64,000 nt of DNA from Protula sp. h YS-2021 (taxonomy: Eukaryota > Annelida > Polychaeta > Sabellida > Serpulidae). Where the stretch lies: NCBI GenBank assembly GCA_949752745.1, contig OX457026.1:73391242-73455241 (forward strand), written 5' to 3'. The position numbers and the translations under genes are program-made. Positions 43,645 through 57,120 of this stretch are shown one piece after another. Every line of letters starts with the position of its first letter. Positions within the stretch are counted from its first letter, which is position 1. The notes under the pieces were generated by a model. It did not search any database. It saw nothing but the letters and a program-made list of their open reading frames with translations, and was not told where the DNA came from.

Positions 43645-44249
43645 ACAAAGAACAAAATATTCTTGTTAAAGTAAATTTCTGTTAAAACAACATAACCAGG
43701 ATAAGGTAAGATTGGCTAGGTTTTCCTCCAAGTCAAGAGAGATTTAGAGGACATCTCGCTTCACATATATGGCACGGGGTGCAGGTCATTTGATGAGCAA
43801 AGCCCGTGGAGTGATGTTGTAGGTATGTTTATTTGAATTTAGCTAACATTGCTAATGCCAGAAGTTGATTTGGTAACATCCATTCAGTTTGTGAGCAACA
43901 ACTCTCAAAACCTTTGAACGCCCCAAGCGTTGGCAAAACGTTGTGATGCAACAAAATCGACCATTAGGATACACCCAGATCCCTCGTGTTTATGCCCTTT
44001 ATGGGGATGGATACGAAAAATGGCAAAAACGTTTATAGAAAAAAACCCGACAAATTAATTCGCTCCTGGTATTTGTTATTTTAGTTTATTTAATTACGAT
44101 AAAGACCACAGTGAATTGTGTTTGATGAGGCATAAAGATTCTGATTCATTCTTCCGGCTATGCTGATAGAGATATTTGTTCCATCATTAGGGCGAAAAAT
44201 GCGTATAAGCAAAAATAAAGTAAGAGCAATATTACAAAAGCGAACCTTG
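43643..44249. other. Non-coding, no gene seen
   Basis: No supported feature. Confidence 0.35.
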
Positions 44250-44275
44250 AAAAAAAAAAAAAAAAAAAAAAAAAA
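44250..44275. repeat. Poly-A tract
   Basis: About 25 A residues ending at AGATCT, close to the left border of the 44.4-kb repeat copy. Confidence 0.8.
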
Positions 44276-44379
44276 GATCTGCCGCACAAAAGCCTTGGAG
44301 CAGACATCGCACCGACGTCGGATCAACGCTCGGTTTTGGTTGATTATGGTTGCGAAAAAGTTGCAAACGGAAGATTAAA

Positions 44380-44860
44380 CAACTTAAATTTTCAACGTTG
44401 CATAGACGTCGGGAAAGTGACAATGATGAGGTTTCGTGTTCACCCCTACGTCAAAGTACCCCCTCCCCCCTTCCCCCCACTTTTGGTCATACGGTAGCAC
44501 AGGATATGTATGAAGTCAATTTTGAAGCAGGCTTACGCAGTCCTGAAATTCCAATTACGGTCTATTTTCGTTGCGACCTCATGCATGGCTTCCATTTCTG
44601 GTGAGCGATAACGTGATGAGGTGGTTATTTGATTGTGAACCCTACCTCTATGAAACGTCAATTACTCGTCGTCTATGCAACGGCGAGTGTCCGACGTTTA
44701 TTAAACTTAGCAGTAAGGACCTTGATAAGATGTCGGAAAAGTGGGGTTTGATTGCGACCAAGAGCAATGTCTGAACAAGGTAAGCTATCCCGTATCTATT
44801 GAACAACCAGATTCAACGTAGCAGTTTGGTCGGGTCGTCGCCGCAACCTCAAACCACCCA
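44380..44860 (+). repeat. Repeat family Z, copy 1
   Basis: Matches the reverse complement of 46910-47470. Landmarks include GTGACAATGAT(G/A)AGG, CAGGATATGTATGAA, CCTGAAATTCC and ATGGCTTCCATTT. CAACCAGATTCA and GTCGGGTC then occur near the right end. The copies differ by substitutions and indels. The terminal motif CTACCCAGTA seen in copy 2 was not found here, so this copy seems truncated. Confidence 0.7.
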
Positions 44861-46903
44861 CTTTTAATCCACCCATTGTATTTTATTCCCTTACTTGTTA
44901 CATCTGTCCATGTGAGAGTATAAATAATTAATATTTTATGTTGAATTTCTAAGTAAAGTTTCTACAAAGTTAAAAATTATCTGGCCAGGCATAGTTGATC
45001 AAAGACTTCCGTTTCATATTACATTTGTACCAATAGCAGACAATTTGATTGGATAAGAGCACTAGCCTATCATCTAGCTCAAAAGATTGTCGTAAACAGT
45101 CTGTTGAGACATGTGGTAGGAAATCGTTTTTGGCACGATAGGTGGCACTACTGGTTTCAGCCTTAGCAGCGTTTGAATTCATTTTCAATCTGAGGTTCCA
45201 AATGCTGGTGGTGGATACCGATTCACAAGTTCCGCCGAGGGGGAGGGGGGGGGGGTGGAGGAGGGGTGGCGAGGGATGGGTGCACATAAGGCAGAGCAAC
45301 TAGTGCACCGTCTCAAAGTATAAATAAAACTAATAATAATTTATTATTATTATCATCATTGTCATATAGAGGTTGCTAATTAAGATATTTTTAATAATAA
45401 TAAAAATAGTAATAATAGTAGCAATAATAATAATGTTTTGTGCATGTGTGTATTTGGAGTGTAATTTCAGACAATAAATATAGTACAATCTCATGCCTAA
45501 CTGTTATGCCCCCACCACCCCACCTTCCCTGCCCCCCCCCCAAAAAAAAAGGGGGAAAATATGCAAGGTTTGTGAAAGCAATTTAAAATCATAAAGATTA
45601 TTTCAATAAACAATTTACACTTACTCTTTCAGCTTTCACAATTTTCACACAGACGTGTTGGGAGAATATTCTTTGTATCACAGAAAAACCAAGTGCCATC
45701 GTAACTTCTGGTTTATCAGAAAAAAAACTGCCCTGACGTTAACTGCTGCTGCGATTTATTCAATAGATTAATAGCGTTTTCGAGTAAAGCAGTGCTACCT
45801 ACATAAATCAGGGCAAGAAACAAGTTGTTTATTGTAAGTGAAAATAATCAACTAGACACAACAACAGGCAATTTAGGAATTATCTTGCTGCAAATATAAA
45901 CAGGTTTAATAAATGAGCAGTGCAATGTTCTATTCTTATCATACCATTTGTTCCTTATATGAAACAAAAATTAAGTCTGCATCAATATTGTGCGAAGAAA
46001 CAAAAACCTGGTAACAAAAAGGTTTATAGGCAATGTTATTGAATGCTGCTATGTGTGTGAACAATATCCATGCCGGTTTACTAAAGAAGAATGTGTTGGG
46101 GCATTTGCAGATGCATTTTCTCATTAGCAAGAGGGGGGAGTCCACGCAAAATGGTCATCACAATGAATTCAATATCATCAATAGGGGCTTTTTTCAAATG
46201 TAATCTGGCTAATCCCGTATGTAGAAACCCATGGTCCATTACCTCTTTTGTGAAGACCCACACATTGGACTAGATTGAATTTTTTCTTCTTTTTGTTCCA
46301 GTAGCTGTTTTGGTGGGGTTTTGAAGTCTTTGCCATCCCTAAATGTGAACACTTGCAAATCTAAACAAAGACCCACTTCACCGTCCATTTGGTGTAGTTG
46401 CATCGATTTTTGCATTTTAAAAAAACAAAGCTCTCTGTCAGATAAGTGGCCGCATTGAATTAAGAACTGTACTAATTCCATAAGCGGCATCTCTATCCTT
46501 TCAATCATGCCTCGCTCAATCAACTAATATTTGCATTAGCATCTAAACCAAATTTTATTGCAACGATTTCACGAGCAATTTAATATGAATATGCAGTGTT
46601 GACAGGAACATTACCAGGTAAGAATTCTATAGGAAACTGTCTGGATTTTGATTTCAGAGTCATGACAAACTCTCCTTGTTTGGGAATGTTGTGATGAAAC
46701 AGTAGTGCTATTGCGATAGACTAACTTGCTAAAAACACATTTCCGCTGTTATTTCCTTGGTTGTTTCATATAAAACAACGGTATCATAGTTTGTAATCCC
46801 TTCTATAGATTGCTGTAGTCGTGTCTGTTACTATGGATGCAAAATGCAAAATAAAGCAACGTTCTCACTAAATGTTTCGTGTTCTCTTCGGTAAGAAACA
46901 ACG
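44861..46903. other. Non-coding, no gene seen
   Basis: Contains a G-rich run at about 45235-45262, AT-rich ATT/AAT clusters at 45330-45435 and a C-run at about 45531-45540. No supported gene. Confidence 0.4.
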
Positions 46904-47620
46904 CTACCCAGTAAACGTTCCCGACGTCCATCCGACGTTGAGGTTGCAACGTTGACCCGACTAAATCGCAACACTGAATCTGGTTGTGAGTGGTCGCCGC
47001 CACATATCAATGTCTTATTAATAAGTTTCACACAACGTTCAATAGACATTAGATAAATAACGTTGTTCGAAACCAGACCCTAACTTTCCCCAACGCCTAA
47101 TCAACGTCTTTGGTGCAACGTTGAATAGACATCAGAAAATCGGCATTGTAGAGACGTCGCACACTTGACAGTGTATAGAAGCCGCGGGCCACAACCAAAG
47201 ATCAACCTTATCATGTTATCGCTTGTCTTAAATGGAAGCCATGACGAGGCGCTTCGAAAATAGATCAAAATGTGGACATAAAATATGGGAATTTCAGGAG
47301 CGGGCAAGTTTTCCCTTAACTAGTTTTGAAAAAAAAAATCATGAAAATTAATTTCATACATATCCTGCGTTAGTGGATCACCCGAGGTTGGGATACTTTG
47401 ACGCAGCGTTGACAATGATCCCTTATCATTGTCACTATCCGGATGGCGATTCTGGATAATTATTCCAGACGCCTATGCAACCTCGCTGTCCTGCTGTCTA
47501 AACAACCTCGGATCATAGACCTTATTTTTATTTCCACATTCAAGTAAAACCCGGTTTTGATCGGACCTTGGATGCGACCTCTATCCAACGCTGTGCAACG
47601 CCACACCCTCTACTGGGTAG
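46904..47620 (-). mobile_element. Repeat family Z, copy 2, with CTACCCAGTA terminal inverted repeats
   Basis: Begins CTACCCAGTAAACGTTC and ends with CTACTGGGTAG, giving a short terminal inverted repeat on a 717-bp unit. The left part is rich in ACGTTG and GACGTC words. Internal sequence matches 44380-44860 inverted. It looks like a non-autonomous DNA transposon. No target duplication is evident. Confidence 0.7.
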
Positions 47621-50600
47621 ATTTTCCTCGAATACATTGTATTTGATATTTGATTTGCCTTAATAAGAATATTTATTTCACGGAGGTGCGAGGTTCTGGA
47701 ACATCTCTTGTTTTGTATAATACTGTCACATCCCTTCGGAAACAGTGTTATTTTCCAAAAGGTTAGTTCAACAACAAACTACAAAGAAAGCAGCTCTTGG
47801 ACGCAGATTGATGCAAGGTGTGAAAAACGCCCCCACGCACCCCGAACACAGTTTACTTCTAACGTTATTTCACGGGTATATGGCGATACAGAAACACCGT
47901 GCAGTTATTGAGCAACTGAGATACGTTAGAGTCTTTGAATGCGCTTGTTGATTCAGCTGAAAGTGTCGATGAACCATGACCTCTAATATCTACCATTTGG
48001 CATAACATTTTCTTCTCATGGCACGGACCAAAAGAAATGTTGATGACTTTAGCAGAAATGTTGGCAAATCCTGCCAAGCAGACACAGTCAGTGATCAAAC
48101 GAAGCTCAAATCAACACAATTTGTCTCTCAAACGAACTGTTTCAATTTGTTTGGTGATGGGTTCATTGAAACGCCTGAGTGATAAGTAAAACAATTTTAG
48201 CAGCAGGATCCTCCATAGAATAAACTACCGACCTGTACAATAAATATTTACTCATATGCGTTATATAGCAATAATAATTTATTCGATTGCATATAAGCTG
48301 GACTCAATTAGAATTGTCACTGCCCAATTGCTACACCAATTTCCACATAACATTATGTGTACACTAAAGTGTTTAAATTTTCTTACCATATGAACACTAT
48401 ATTGAATAGAGAAACGGTACTGGGAAATCGTAGTGGTCAAAATGGCACCGCGAAGGTAAGGGACAGACAAAAGAGCATATCTTTTATTTATTTTACTTTT
48501 CTATCTGTTTTTATGCGTAGGTAGTTTAAGTAAAATGTACGTCTTAACGCTCTTGAATTTTTCGAGAAAGATCGACTTCACATTGATCAGAGTGGAACGG
48601 AACTGAACGGATTTTTGAATTGGAATGCATTGATCACTGTGCTGACCAGGTCAATATGAAATGATCTAAAATCGGATATTAAACAGTAACAAATGTAACT
48701 GAAACAGAATAAGAGCAAATATGTGTTTTTTTTTCACATTCCAAGTTTTCATTCTCTGTTTTAAATGACAAGGACCACCCAAAGCACTGACATGGGAAGT
48801 GATAATTCACAGGCGGAGCATTCGGCGAGGGGGGGGGGGGGAGGGTAGATTGTGTGAGTTTGCAAACCCACTCAAAGCCAGTTTCCCATTAGCCAGAACG
48901 GAACGGAGAGGAGCTTAAAGGATCCGTTAAACGATTTGCTGTCACACTTAGCAGGAACGGAACTGATCTAAACAGAAAATTAAAGTTCTGCAAATATGAC
49001 AGAAATTTTAGTGTTCTTGCATTGATATAGTTTCTTACTACATGTAAGCTTTGCTACTTTCATGCATATCGAAAATGACAATCGAGGGCACAAGAAAATC
49101 AGCTGAAAAGACACACAACATAAAAATCTATGTGCGTGAAGCTCACTTTTTGCCAACTGAAAAATCCGTTTCGGATTGGTTGTGGTAAATATGAAATTTC
49201 AAGACCTGTTCAGCTTCGTTCCGTTCTGCGAAGTGTGAAATAGGCTTATAAATAATAGATCCCTCCACTGGTCACATCGACAGGCTGTCAAACTTATGTG
49301 AAAAGTGCTAGACGTAACTTTTTCATTTTTTGGGTAGAATTATCCGGAAATCAAGCTGATGTTTTACAATCCTGAGATCCCATTAAGCAGTTCACGTCGA
49401 ATCGATTTAAAGCTGCGGACGCCGACCCGACTAAAACAAAGAATACGTGTATATACTTTGGACAAGCAACATTGTTTACACGTTGTTTTTGGTCACAAGC
49501 AAAACACACCTTTGGCTCCCCTGATGTCTATATCGCGTTAGGAAATAGTCGTTGTTTCGGCTTCCATTTGCAACCTTTTCGCAACATACATCAGACATCA
49601 GGTGCAACGTCTGTCTAACGCTGATGCAATATTGCAATGTATGCTGGGATCCTGAATCTTTCCTGGAATCCTGGGATAACCTATTGCCAGATAAAACTTC
49701 GATAGGGCGTTTGGTTGTTTGGGTAAAATCATCGCGAAGGCTGGAAAGGGGAAGCCGTATAACGTCGCCATACTTCCGGTTAATACTTATTCCACCCCGC
49801 ATCACACCAGGTCAAAAGAATATAATTTTATTTCCACAGAAAAAAAGAACAAAAATCAAGATTAAATTGAGACAATTTAAAAAGAAATTTTCAGTAAAAA
49901 CTGACATTGATGTGAATGATTGCAAGACCTCACAAGGATGCTCCGTGCACCATGTGTGATAGTAGACCGTGATATTAATATGTAAAGGCTCAAACGCGTA
50001 GAACTTGGATATGTGATATCACCGCGTAGATGCAAACACATGTCTCGTATCAGTTGCACAAACAACAATGTGTTGATTTGAACACTAAATCTAGCAGAAC
50101 AAATGCAATTGATATCGACATCAAAGACATCATTCTTATAAATATTTCTCCAAGAAAAACAAACTTTTTGAGACAAAGAAAATTAGCAACAGTGAAAATC
50201 CATCCCAAGCTATCAATCATTTTCCCAGGATGTGTTTACTCAATCGCGGGACATTAAAATCTTTCAAAACATAAATATTTAACTTGTTAACATAATTTAA
50301 AATCCAGAGGCTAAGATTTTTTTACCAATTGATTTTTTTTTGTTTTTCCTAACCTTGGTGGGATATTTCTACAACTGTCATTTAGGTTCTTTGAAAAAGC
50401 AAACTAGGTGTGTCTTCGGCTACTCTTTGCCAGTGCTGTTGATACATTTAGCGTGCGCTTGCTTAAGGTTAAATAAACTACATCTTAAAATAACAACAGC
50501 GTGAAAAACAAAGTTGTTGTCTTTAAATCTTTAACACAAAAGCCAGGACAAACTTCTTTCTGTTTGCCGTGAAGCAAAGTAAACTGCCCGAGAGCAAGTA

Positions 50601-51265
50601 TTCCCTCTGCCACGATTCCTACACAAATGTTTCAGAATCAGGAAAAATAAACGTACGTCTGAGAATATTGATGTACTGCGAAGCACAGGGTGCACAGGAC
50701 GACGAATTACTCGAGTTCATTTTCTTGAATTGGAAGCTGAGCTGCTTTCCAGGAGTTAGTGCGTAGAACATTTGGTCTCACTTTAACTCCCACCGATTTG
50801 CTCTTTTAAATTGACACCGATATTGTCAGACTATGTTGACTGTACACCACTTGGTGAGTCTAAATTGATACCGTTAAGGCTGAGTGATGGTGAAACCCTA
50901 GATTCCACTGTTTGGAGAAACCACCCACTAATAAATAAGCAAGTACTCCACGAGAGAACACATGGGCTCACTTACAAGCCAAATACCACTAAATACCTAT
51001 AGACATGTGCATCCCAAATGTTGTTCTTTGCGATCTTGTTTCGCACAATATTTTTGAAACTGAACATGACTAAAACATGGACGATATATGTAAAATCCGC
51101 TGTTACAACATCGTCATAAAAATGCAGGTATTTTTTAGTACATATTTGCAATCTAATTTCATCTTGTATTTTATGATTCAAGTGGCCCAGCACACACGGA
51201 TAATAAAACATTGATTTGGTTAATTTTATCCCTATTTGTATAACTGCAGTGTAACCCAGGAAACA
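47621..51265. other. Non-coding, no gene seen
   Basis: About 3.6 kb with only short frames and a G-run at about 48829-48842. The segment 49560-49640 (TGCAACGTCTGTCTAACG) has the composition of family Z but no clear alignment. I cannot support a gene. Confidence 0.45.
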
Positions 51266-51900
51266 GGACCGGTGTAATGATTTACCCTCCCCCCCCCCCC
51301 CAATTACTATTCCCCCTCCCCGGTGTAATAGGGTATCTCCCCCCCTGTACAGCTTACCCCTCCCCCCGGGTAAAATTATACTAAGTTATTTTCCCTCTCC
51401 AGTATATTTGCTCCCCCCCCCCTCCACTAACTTTTTTTCCGATAAATGTATTTCATAATATTTGTTCATGTAAATAAATGGACTCAATTAAACTGTATAA
51501 AACTATCTTGAACTGCTTTATTGACTACATTCAACACAATTCAAACCAAAATATAAAAAGGCATCCTTGATCAGAAAGTTCTTTGTTTTTCCCTTTATAT
51601 CCGTTTTAGCATTTTTAGAGAGCCCAGGTAGATACTCCTTATCGCTATGATTATCATAAATAACATCCACATTATCCTAGAAGCGCTGTCTTGTATGTTC
51701 AATTTTATCTTCCTCATAACAAAAGGGGCAAAAAATACCAGGTGTGGGAGCTGTACAGAGGGCAACCGGGAATAATAATATATATTACTATTCCCGGGGG
51801 GAGTAATATAGTGGCCTTGATATATTACTTCATCCCCCCCCCCCTCTACATTACTTTTTACCCTTCCAAATACAAGTGTGGCTATTTTTAACACCGGTAA
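51266..51900 (-). mobile_element. CCGGTGTAA-ended element with a conserved coding-like core
   Basis: The left end is CCGGTGTAATGATTTACCC and the right end is TTTTTAACACCGG. Inner arms carry (G/C)TGTACAG motifs at about 51347 and 51752 and C-runs. The core 51478-51715 is a diverged inverse copy of 62144-62376. On the minus strand the core gives CPFCYEEDKIEHTRQRF, then, after a stop, VIYDNHSDKEYLPGLSK. The other copy encodes nearly the same peptide on the + strand. Confidence 0.65.
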
Positions 51901-52145
51901 AGGATTTCATTAGCCGAACTCATGATCGAAATAGAGTTCGATCCCTTCAGTGCCATATTCAGTTGCTGCTATCATTGCTTATCTCCTGGCGATTAACAAT
52001 AAATACCCCTTCTAAACATTGCCGTATCTACAGGATTAAGTACTCCGGTTTCAGATGCATATAAAACGTACACAGAAAAGGGTAAGGGTGGTTTTATGTT
52101 CCAACATGCAATGGATATAGAAAAGGAAAAGAAAAAATTGTTTCT
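51901..52145. other. Short spacer
   Basis: No feature recognised. Confidence 0.35.
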
Positions 52146-52427
52146 TTGGATATTCAAATAAGTGAAATTTACAATTATGTGTTGCTAAAACAGTCGCAAC
52201 CAAGTGAATGTCCTCGGACATCCAGGATAAAAGGAGACGGAAACTGTCCTTTTCGGGCATTGGCAAGCGTAGTTTGTGGTGCTCAGGAAGAGCATAAACT
52301 GTTCCGACAGTTGATCACTTTATGTATGATTAACTCTGATGAATTGCTGAAATCAATTTGGAATAACATGGCGCGACACATCAGTTCGAACAGGATGGAA
52401 ACTTACGGGGAAGGGGGAACACAGTGA
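52146..52427 (+). pseudogene. OTU-type cysteine protease domain, truncated
   Basis: The frame of 93 residues contains RIKGDGNCPFRALASVVCGA followed by EEHKLFRQLI, the hallmark N-terminal half of OTU deubiquitinase-like domains: the Asp-Gly-Asn-Cys motif at residues 31-34 with catalytic Cys34, then a helix of the type ..h..lR..v. The C-terminal half with the catalytic His is missing; the frame stops at 52427 after METYGEGGTQ. About 30 bp later a satellite-element-like segment begins, so the loss may follow an insertion. OTU domains occur both in cellular deubiquitinases and inside transposon proteins; the repeat-rich surroundings favour the latter. Confidence 0.6.
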
Positions 52428-52456
52428 ATATCTTCTGACTTTTGTTTTTTTTTAAC

Positions 52457-52740
52457 ACTTGGGGATTTGCCAAAATCCCCTAGTGCACTGAATTTGTACG
52501 AAAATTTTAGCCGCAGCTCTGGCCTTTTTCCGTTTTTTTAGTTTGTCCGTGGAACTAGTCAGAGGCTGTTAGGACTAGAAAGATGAAATTTGGACATGAT
52601 AAACTCCAGTATGTCCAGTTGATCCTCCTGTATTTTTTTAAAATTCGTTCAATTTTTTAATTACAAAAACGAAACAGGCGGCAAGAAGCTGAGAGCAGTA
52701 GTTTAATTTGTTGTATTAATTGATGCAAATAAAACGCGAC
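52457..52740 (+). repeat. Degenerate 5' end of a HINE-like element
   Basis: CACTTGGGGATTTGCC folds on GGCAAATCCCC-type sequence (AAAATCCCCTAGTG), as at the 5' ends at 31316 and 59660. It continues with GATGAAATTTGG(A)CA, also seen at 31430. No satellite or 3' end follows. Confidence 0.5.
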
Positions 52741-52779
52741 CACACTCTTTAAAAGATAATAAAACTATTTTCATTTTAT

Positions 52780-52900
52780 GAAAAAGGGGGGATGGTAATA
52801 TAGAGGGGAGAAAGTATTATATATTACTTTTTCCGGGGAGGGAATAGTAATATATATTACTATTCCCGGGAGGGGGGGGGGATTATGGGAGAATAATATT
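52780..52900. repeat. Palindromic TAATATATATTA repeat block
   Basis: AATAGTAATATATATTACTATT is self-complementary (quoted here as two overlapping halves, AATAGTAATAT and ATATTACTATT). It is flanked by CCGGGAGGGG. The same palindrome occurs at 51775-51800 in the adjacent CCGGTGTAA element, so it may be a detached arm. Confidence 0.55.
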
Positions 52901-55900
52901 TCCTCACAACTGGTGTAGGCCAGAACTAAGGGGGTCCGCTTTCCGGGTTTGTAGAGTTCTTCATAATAGAAGGACCCAAGAATGGGGCCATTGAATAGTT
53001 GTCCTGTCTGTGATGTGGTCTTTTTTTACGTTTTGGGGGTGGCCGTATCGCGGGATTCCTCTGTAATAGGTCACCTGGCCACACTCCATAGCAACCACTT
53101 GGCATTATCCTTGCTTAATTATTTGCATTATCATCTATAATGCAAAACTAAATAATTAAAAAGATAGCCTAATAAAATTGTATAAATCAGCTTGCCCCTT
53201 TTTTAGAATTTGAAATTGAGCGAAAACCTTTACCAGCTTATAGAAGAATAGCTGCTAAATCGAGAATTATAAACTACAAATTCACCATGTCATGACACAT
53301 GCCAAGCTAATTTTTAATCACGTGTGAATATCTCAATAAAAATCTAAATAAAGGCTCTCGAGATTTTTCGCTGTAAAGTAACCAACAATCATAAAAATAA
53401 TAAATTTTACTGTTTTAATATGTTTGCCAAGAACTACAGTGAAACATGTGAAGATTAGAGCATATGAACATTAGAACAATTTACAACTGATCTTTCAGTA
53501 TTTGACACACATTTGCTGAAGAACATCGTGTATATTGTTCACAAGGCCATTGACTTTGCCAAGAACACTCAGCGAGCATAGTTTTAAATAGTAAAAGCTC
53601 ATTTTAAAGAGAAGATATATTTTTCAAATCTACTACTGAGACTAGATAGCCGGGTGTTGCCTAATTTGTTAATTAAAGTTGTGGTAGTTTTATATTTATG
53701 CTAAGCGCCAGCATAAAAGCACTTAGGAAAGTCATGTTGGACACTTGAATAACACCTGCAACATTTAGTGTTGAATTTATTTAGGACTCTAATAGTGCTT
53801 TTTAAATATTTACACACATAAAGCACGTTACAAAAGTGTACCAGTGAAGTAGTTTTTTTTCTAATGTTAGATATTTGCACCGACATAATTTGAAGAACTC
53901 TTAAGTTTGGAGGTTTCTTTGATAGATACATACATTTTCGTCAAAAAGATAACCGATGATTTAATAAATTTACAGTTACAAAGAGCTCAGTGATAAAAGT
54001 AATGAAAACCAAATTTATTTACCAGGTAAAGCACACATGTTCATTTACATCATTTAGTTATTTGTTGTTCCTATGACTGGGATACTTAAACAATAAGAAT
54101 CTTAATCCTTGCTTGAGTTTAACTTCCCTTGAACAATGAAGCCTTTTAAGATAGTAAAATTTAAACAAACACGTAAAAACTAGAATAAAATTTAAATAAA
54201 ACCTATAAATGTATGCTTATCATTTATATATAGCAGTAGGTAACTTATAGCACTTCTGTGGTCTACATAAACAGGTGTGAGAATAACCTGCTTCGCCCTC
54301 GGAATTGTCGTACAGAATATACAACTGTCAGCTGTGGTTCGAGTGGAAAAATGCAAATTTTATTTCCACGAGAAGCACAGTATCCATTTTACCCTTAAGA
54401 GCTGTTTATGTCACTTATAACTGTTTACTAACAAGTATACCCATAAAACATGATAAAAGATAATATTTTGCTTTGACTCGATGATTTTATACAGTATAAG
54501 AGACACTTGTAATCGAGTGACAATGATAAACTGCGCTTTCAAAAGAGCGGATGCGATGGAGTAAAGTATCAGTTTTTATCAGCCTATAAATTCATAAATT
54601 CTGGATTATCTGTCACGTTTAAAGCAGTTTTCCTGGGTTACTAGATAAACGTTGTTTTTCATGTGCCACCATAGGCAACGCTTGTTGTGAGAGAAAAAAA
54701 CTCACACAGCAAGATGCAAAACACCGTACTCGAGTAATCTGCTCCATTAAATTTCCTACGACAATTATTTATAAGAGGCCTGGAATTGGTATTTACGTCT
54801 GTATTTATTTAGTTTTGAAAAATATAATTACAGACACAATGCGGTCTACTGCAACCTTAAAACCTCTTAATTTGTTTTTGCCTTTGAATTCTTCACATTT
54901 TTTTCAAGTTTCCTTTTCATTCTAGATGTGATTTCTAGACTACTTCTGCTAGATATGGGCTACGAAAGTCCACTAAATGGTTTATCTTAATGTTCCAGGT
55001 GGATCAAATATGGAAAAAATCCTATTCTTACAAGACTTAGTAAATAATGTGATAATTGTAAAACTAAAAATTTTAAAACACGTATGGCATCACATAAAGT
55101 GAAAGATCCAGGCATTGACCTTGACTATCAGTGTAAGAAACTACCCGAGCCATGTTTTTCAGAAACCGCTAGGGACTGGAAAGTAAATCTGATTTAAGCC
55201 TCATTTCTCCCAGTTTATCTCTATTGATAGACATAAGGATTAACTTCGCGACCTAATTTGTAACTTTCAAGGTCAAAAATCAGGTGAAACATGTGTTTCG
55301 AAGACTGAGGAAATAGTTTTGACCCGATTTTCGGAATTCATCTTTATTCTGACTTCTGACTTTGTGATCTGAAATATGACCTCGAACGTCGAAGTCAAAG
55401 GTGACGTCACCGGAGTATCTCATTAATCGTTAAAGATAGAACAATTTTATTTCTTGTTTGGCAGCAACAAAGTGGCAGATTTGTGATATATTGACCGTCT
55501 ATCTGAGTGTTCTTTCCAAAGTGAGAATTTCACATCAAGGTTAAAAAAATTCGTTCTAATTTTTAAATTGTCCAAAATCTATTCAGTTATTTTCTTTTTT
55601 TTTTTGATAATACAAGGATTGTAGTTTGCTTTTTGTATTTAAAATATGCCAATCTTTAAGCAAGCTAACTTGTGCTAAAAGTAAGTAGAAAGATAAAGAA
55701 AAGGATGGCACTTAGTAGCTCATTATTATCATAAACGCGAATAAATAGTATGCAAGATAAAGCAAGTTCAAACTGATTAATGTCTGAATATTGAAAGAAT
55801 TTTTGTCCACCGCCAATCAAAAGTCAGCAAAAATGCTTCTAGAATATACCAAAGAAAACTAATACATTTGGTGTGTTTCTGAAGCGTGCTTACACAACTG

Positions 55901-56879
55901 TTACAGGTTATCACACTAGAGATTCTCAAGCTACTTGATGTTGCCTTGCCATAATATTATTAAAAGTATAACACTTATAGCTTTTTATTACCTTTTTAAT
56001 GGCGTCAAGAGTTTACTATAATATAGTTTCCAAATATATACGCAGTTGGATGACTTGTGCGCTAGGCACTGTAACTTTGTAGCACAGATCCATTTCTATC
56101 TTTGTTCGCCCCAACAACACGTTGTATCCTATACTTAGTTGGCAAGCGAATGTGTGTGCGTCTGTGTTAGCTCCTTATCCTTGAAATCAAGCGCAATTCA
56201 CATATAGTTAGATTGATAACAACGAATTCAAAAGCACAACAATGTGGACGCATCTAGATAAATTTTTTAAATTTTTGGGCAGCTGCAGATCCAGACTTTA
56301 CGAATAGCAAATCATTAGAATGATCTCAAATGTCAAGGTTGAATTATAAAAGCGCCGAATTAAAAAAACAAATCCATTCATATTGAAAAAAGTGAGAAAT
56401 AAACTTCTTTCGAAATCTAATGGGTCGTATCACAGCCAGCGTAACATAGACTTAATAACCGCCTTTCGTTTTTCTATGCATACAGAATAATCTAAAATGA
56501 TAAGAACAATGCATGCTCGTGCAATTGTAAAAAGACAACTTGTTTAAAAACATTCGAAACTGTATATAAACATGTAATGTTAATACTTTATTTAAAAAGT
56601 CATTTAAAAGTAGAGCGATTTGGACTTCATTTTTTTCAAACCCAGGCTGGTCTGAACCACTTTGTTATGTGGACAGTGGGTATTGTTTCTGATCATGGTA
56701 GTGAAATTCAATCCAGTTCAAGCAGAAACTAAAATAAATTTGAATATTTTTATTGTAACATATAAATATATTTTAAGACATTAAGATATATTGCGTAAAA
56801 AAATAACACTAGACCGTTGTCGCTACCGAAAAACGAAAATTATACTTTGGGGCCACAAAAGTACGATTCTGAACTCTTA
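52901..56879. other. Long stretch without supported genes
   Basis: Nearly 4 kb of AT-rich sequence with no frame above about 76 codons. The part 55090-55450 has degraded GACCTTGAC and GTCAAAGGT words reminiscent of the 139-bp satellite. No RNA gene or transposase recognised. Confidence 0.45.
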
Positions 56880-56884
56880 AAATT

Positions 56885-57120
56885 CAGAACTGACCATCAA
56901 CGAGGGAGTCAAGGTCATCGCCGTACCTCTTACATGAGATCTTTTTAGGCCCAAAAGGTCGCAACTAAGCTCGCAATTGCTCTATTTCTAGCCGTTTTTA
57001 AGATAATAGTCAATCGTTCTCTTAGGTCAAGGTGAAAAACGGGATTTCACGCATCTCAGCATCCTCTATCTGTGAGCGAAATTTCATCTTCCTACGACAA
57101 GTAGCGTAAACTAGAAACAT
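56885..57120 (-). repeat. Satellite-element remnant, minus strand
   Basis: The reverse complement contains paired TGACCTT words, an AACGGCTAGAAATAGAGCAAT-like segment, and the GATGAAATTTCGCTC flank that resembles 31430-31470. It is a single diverged unit of the 139-bp family plus part of the 5' flank. Confidence 0.55.
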
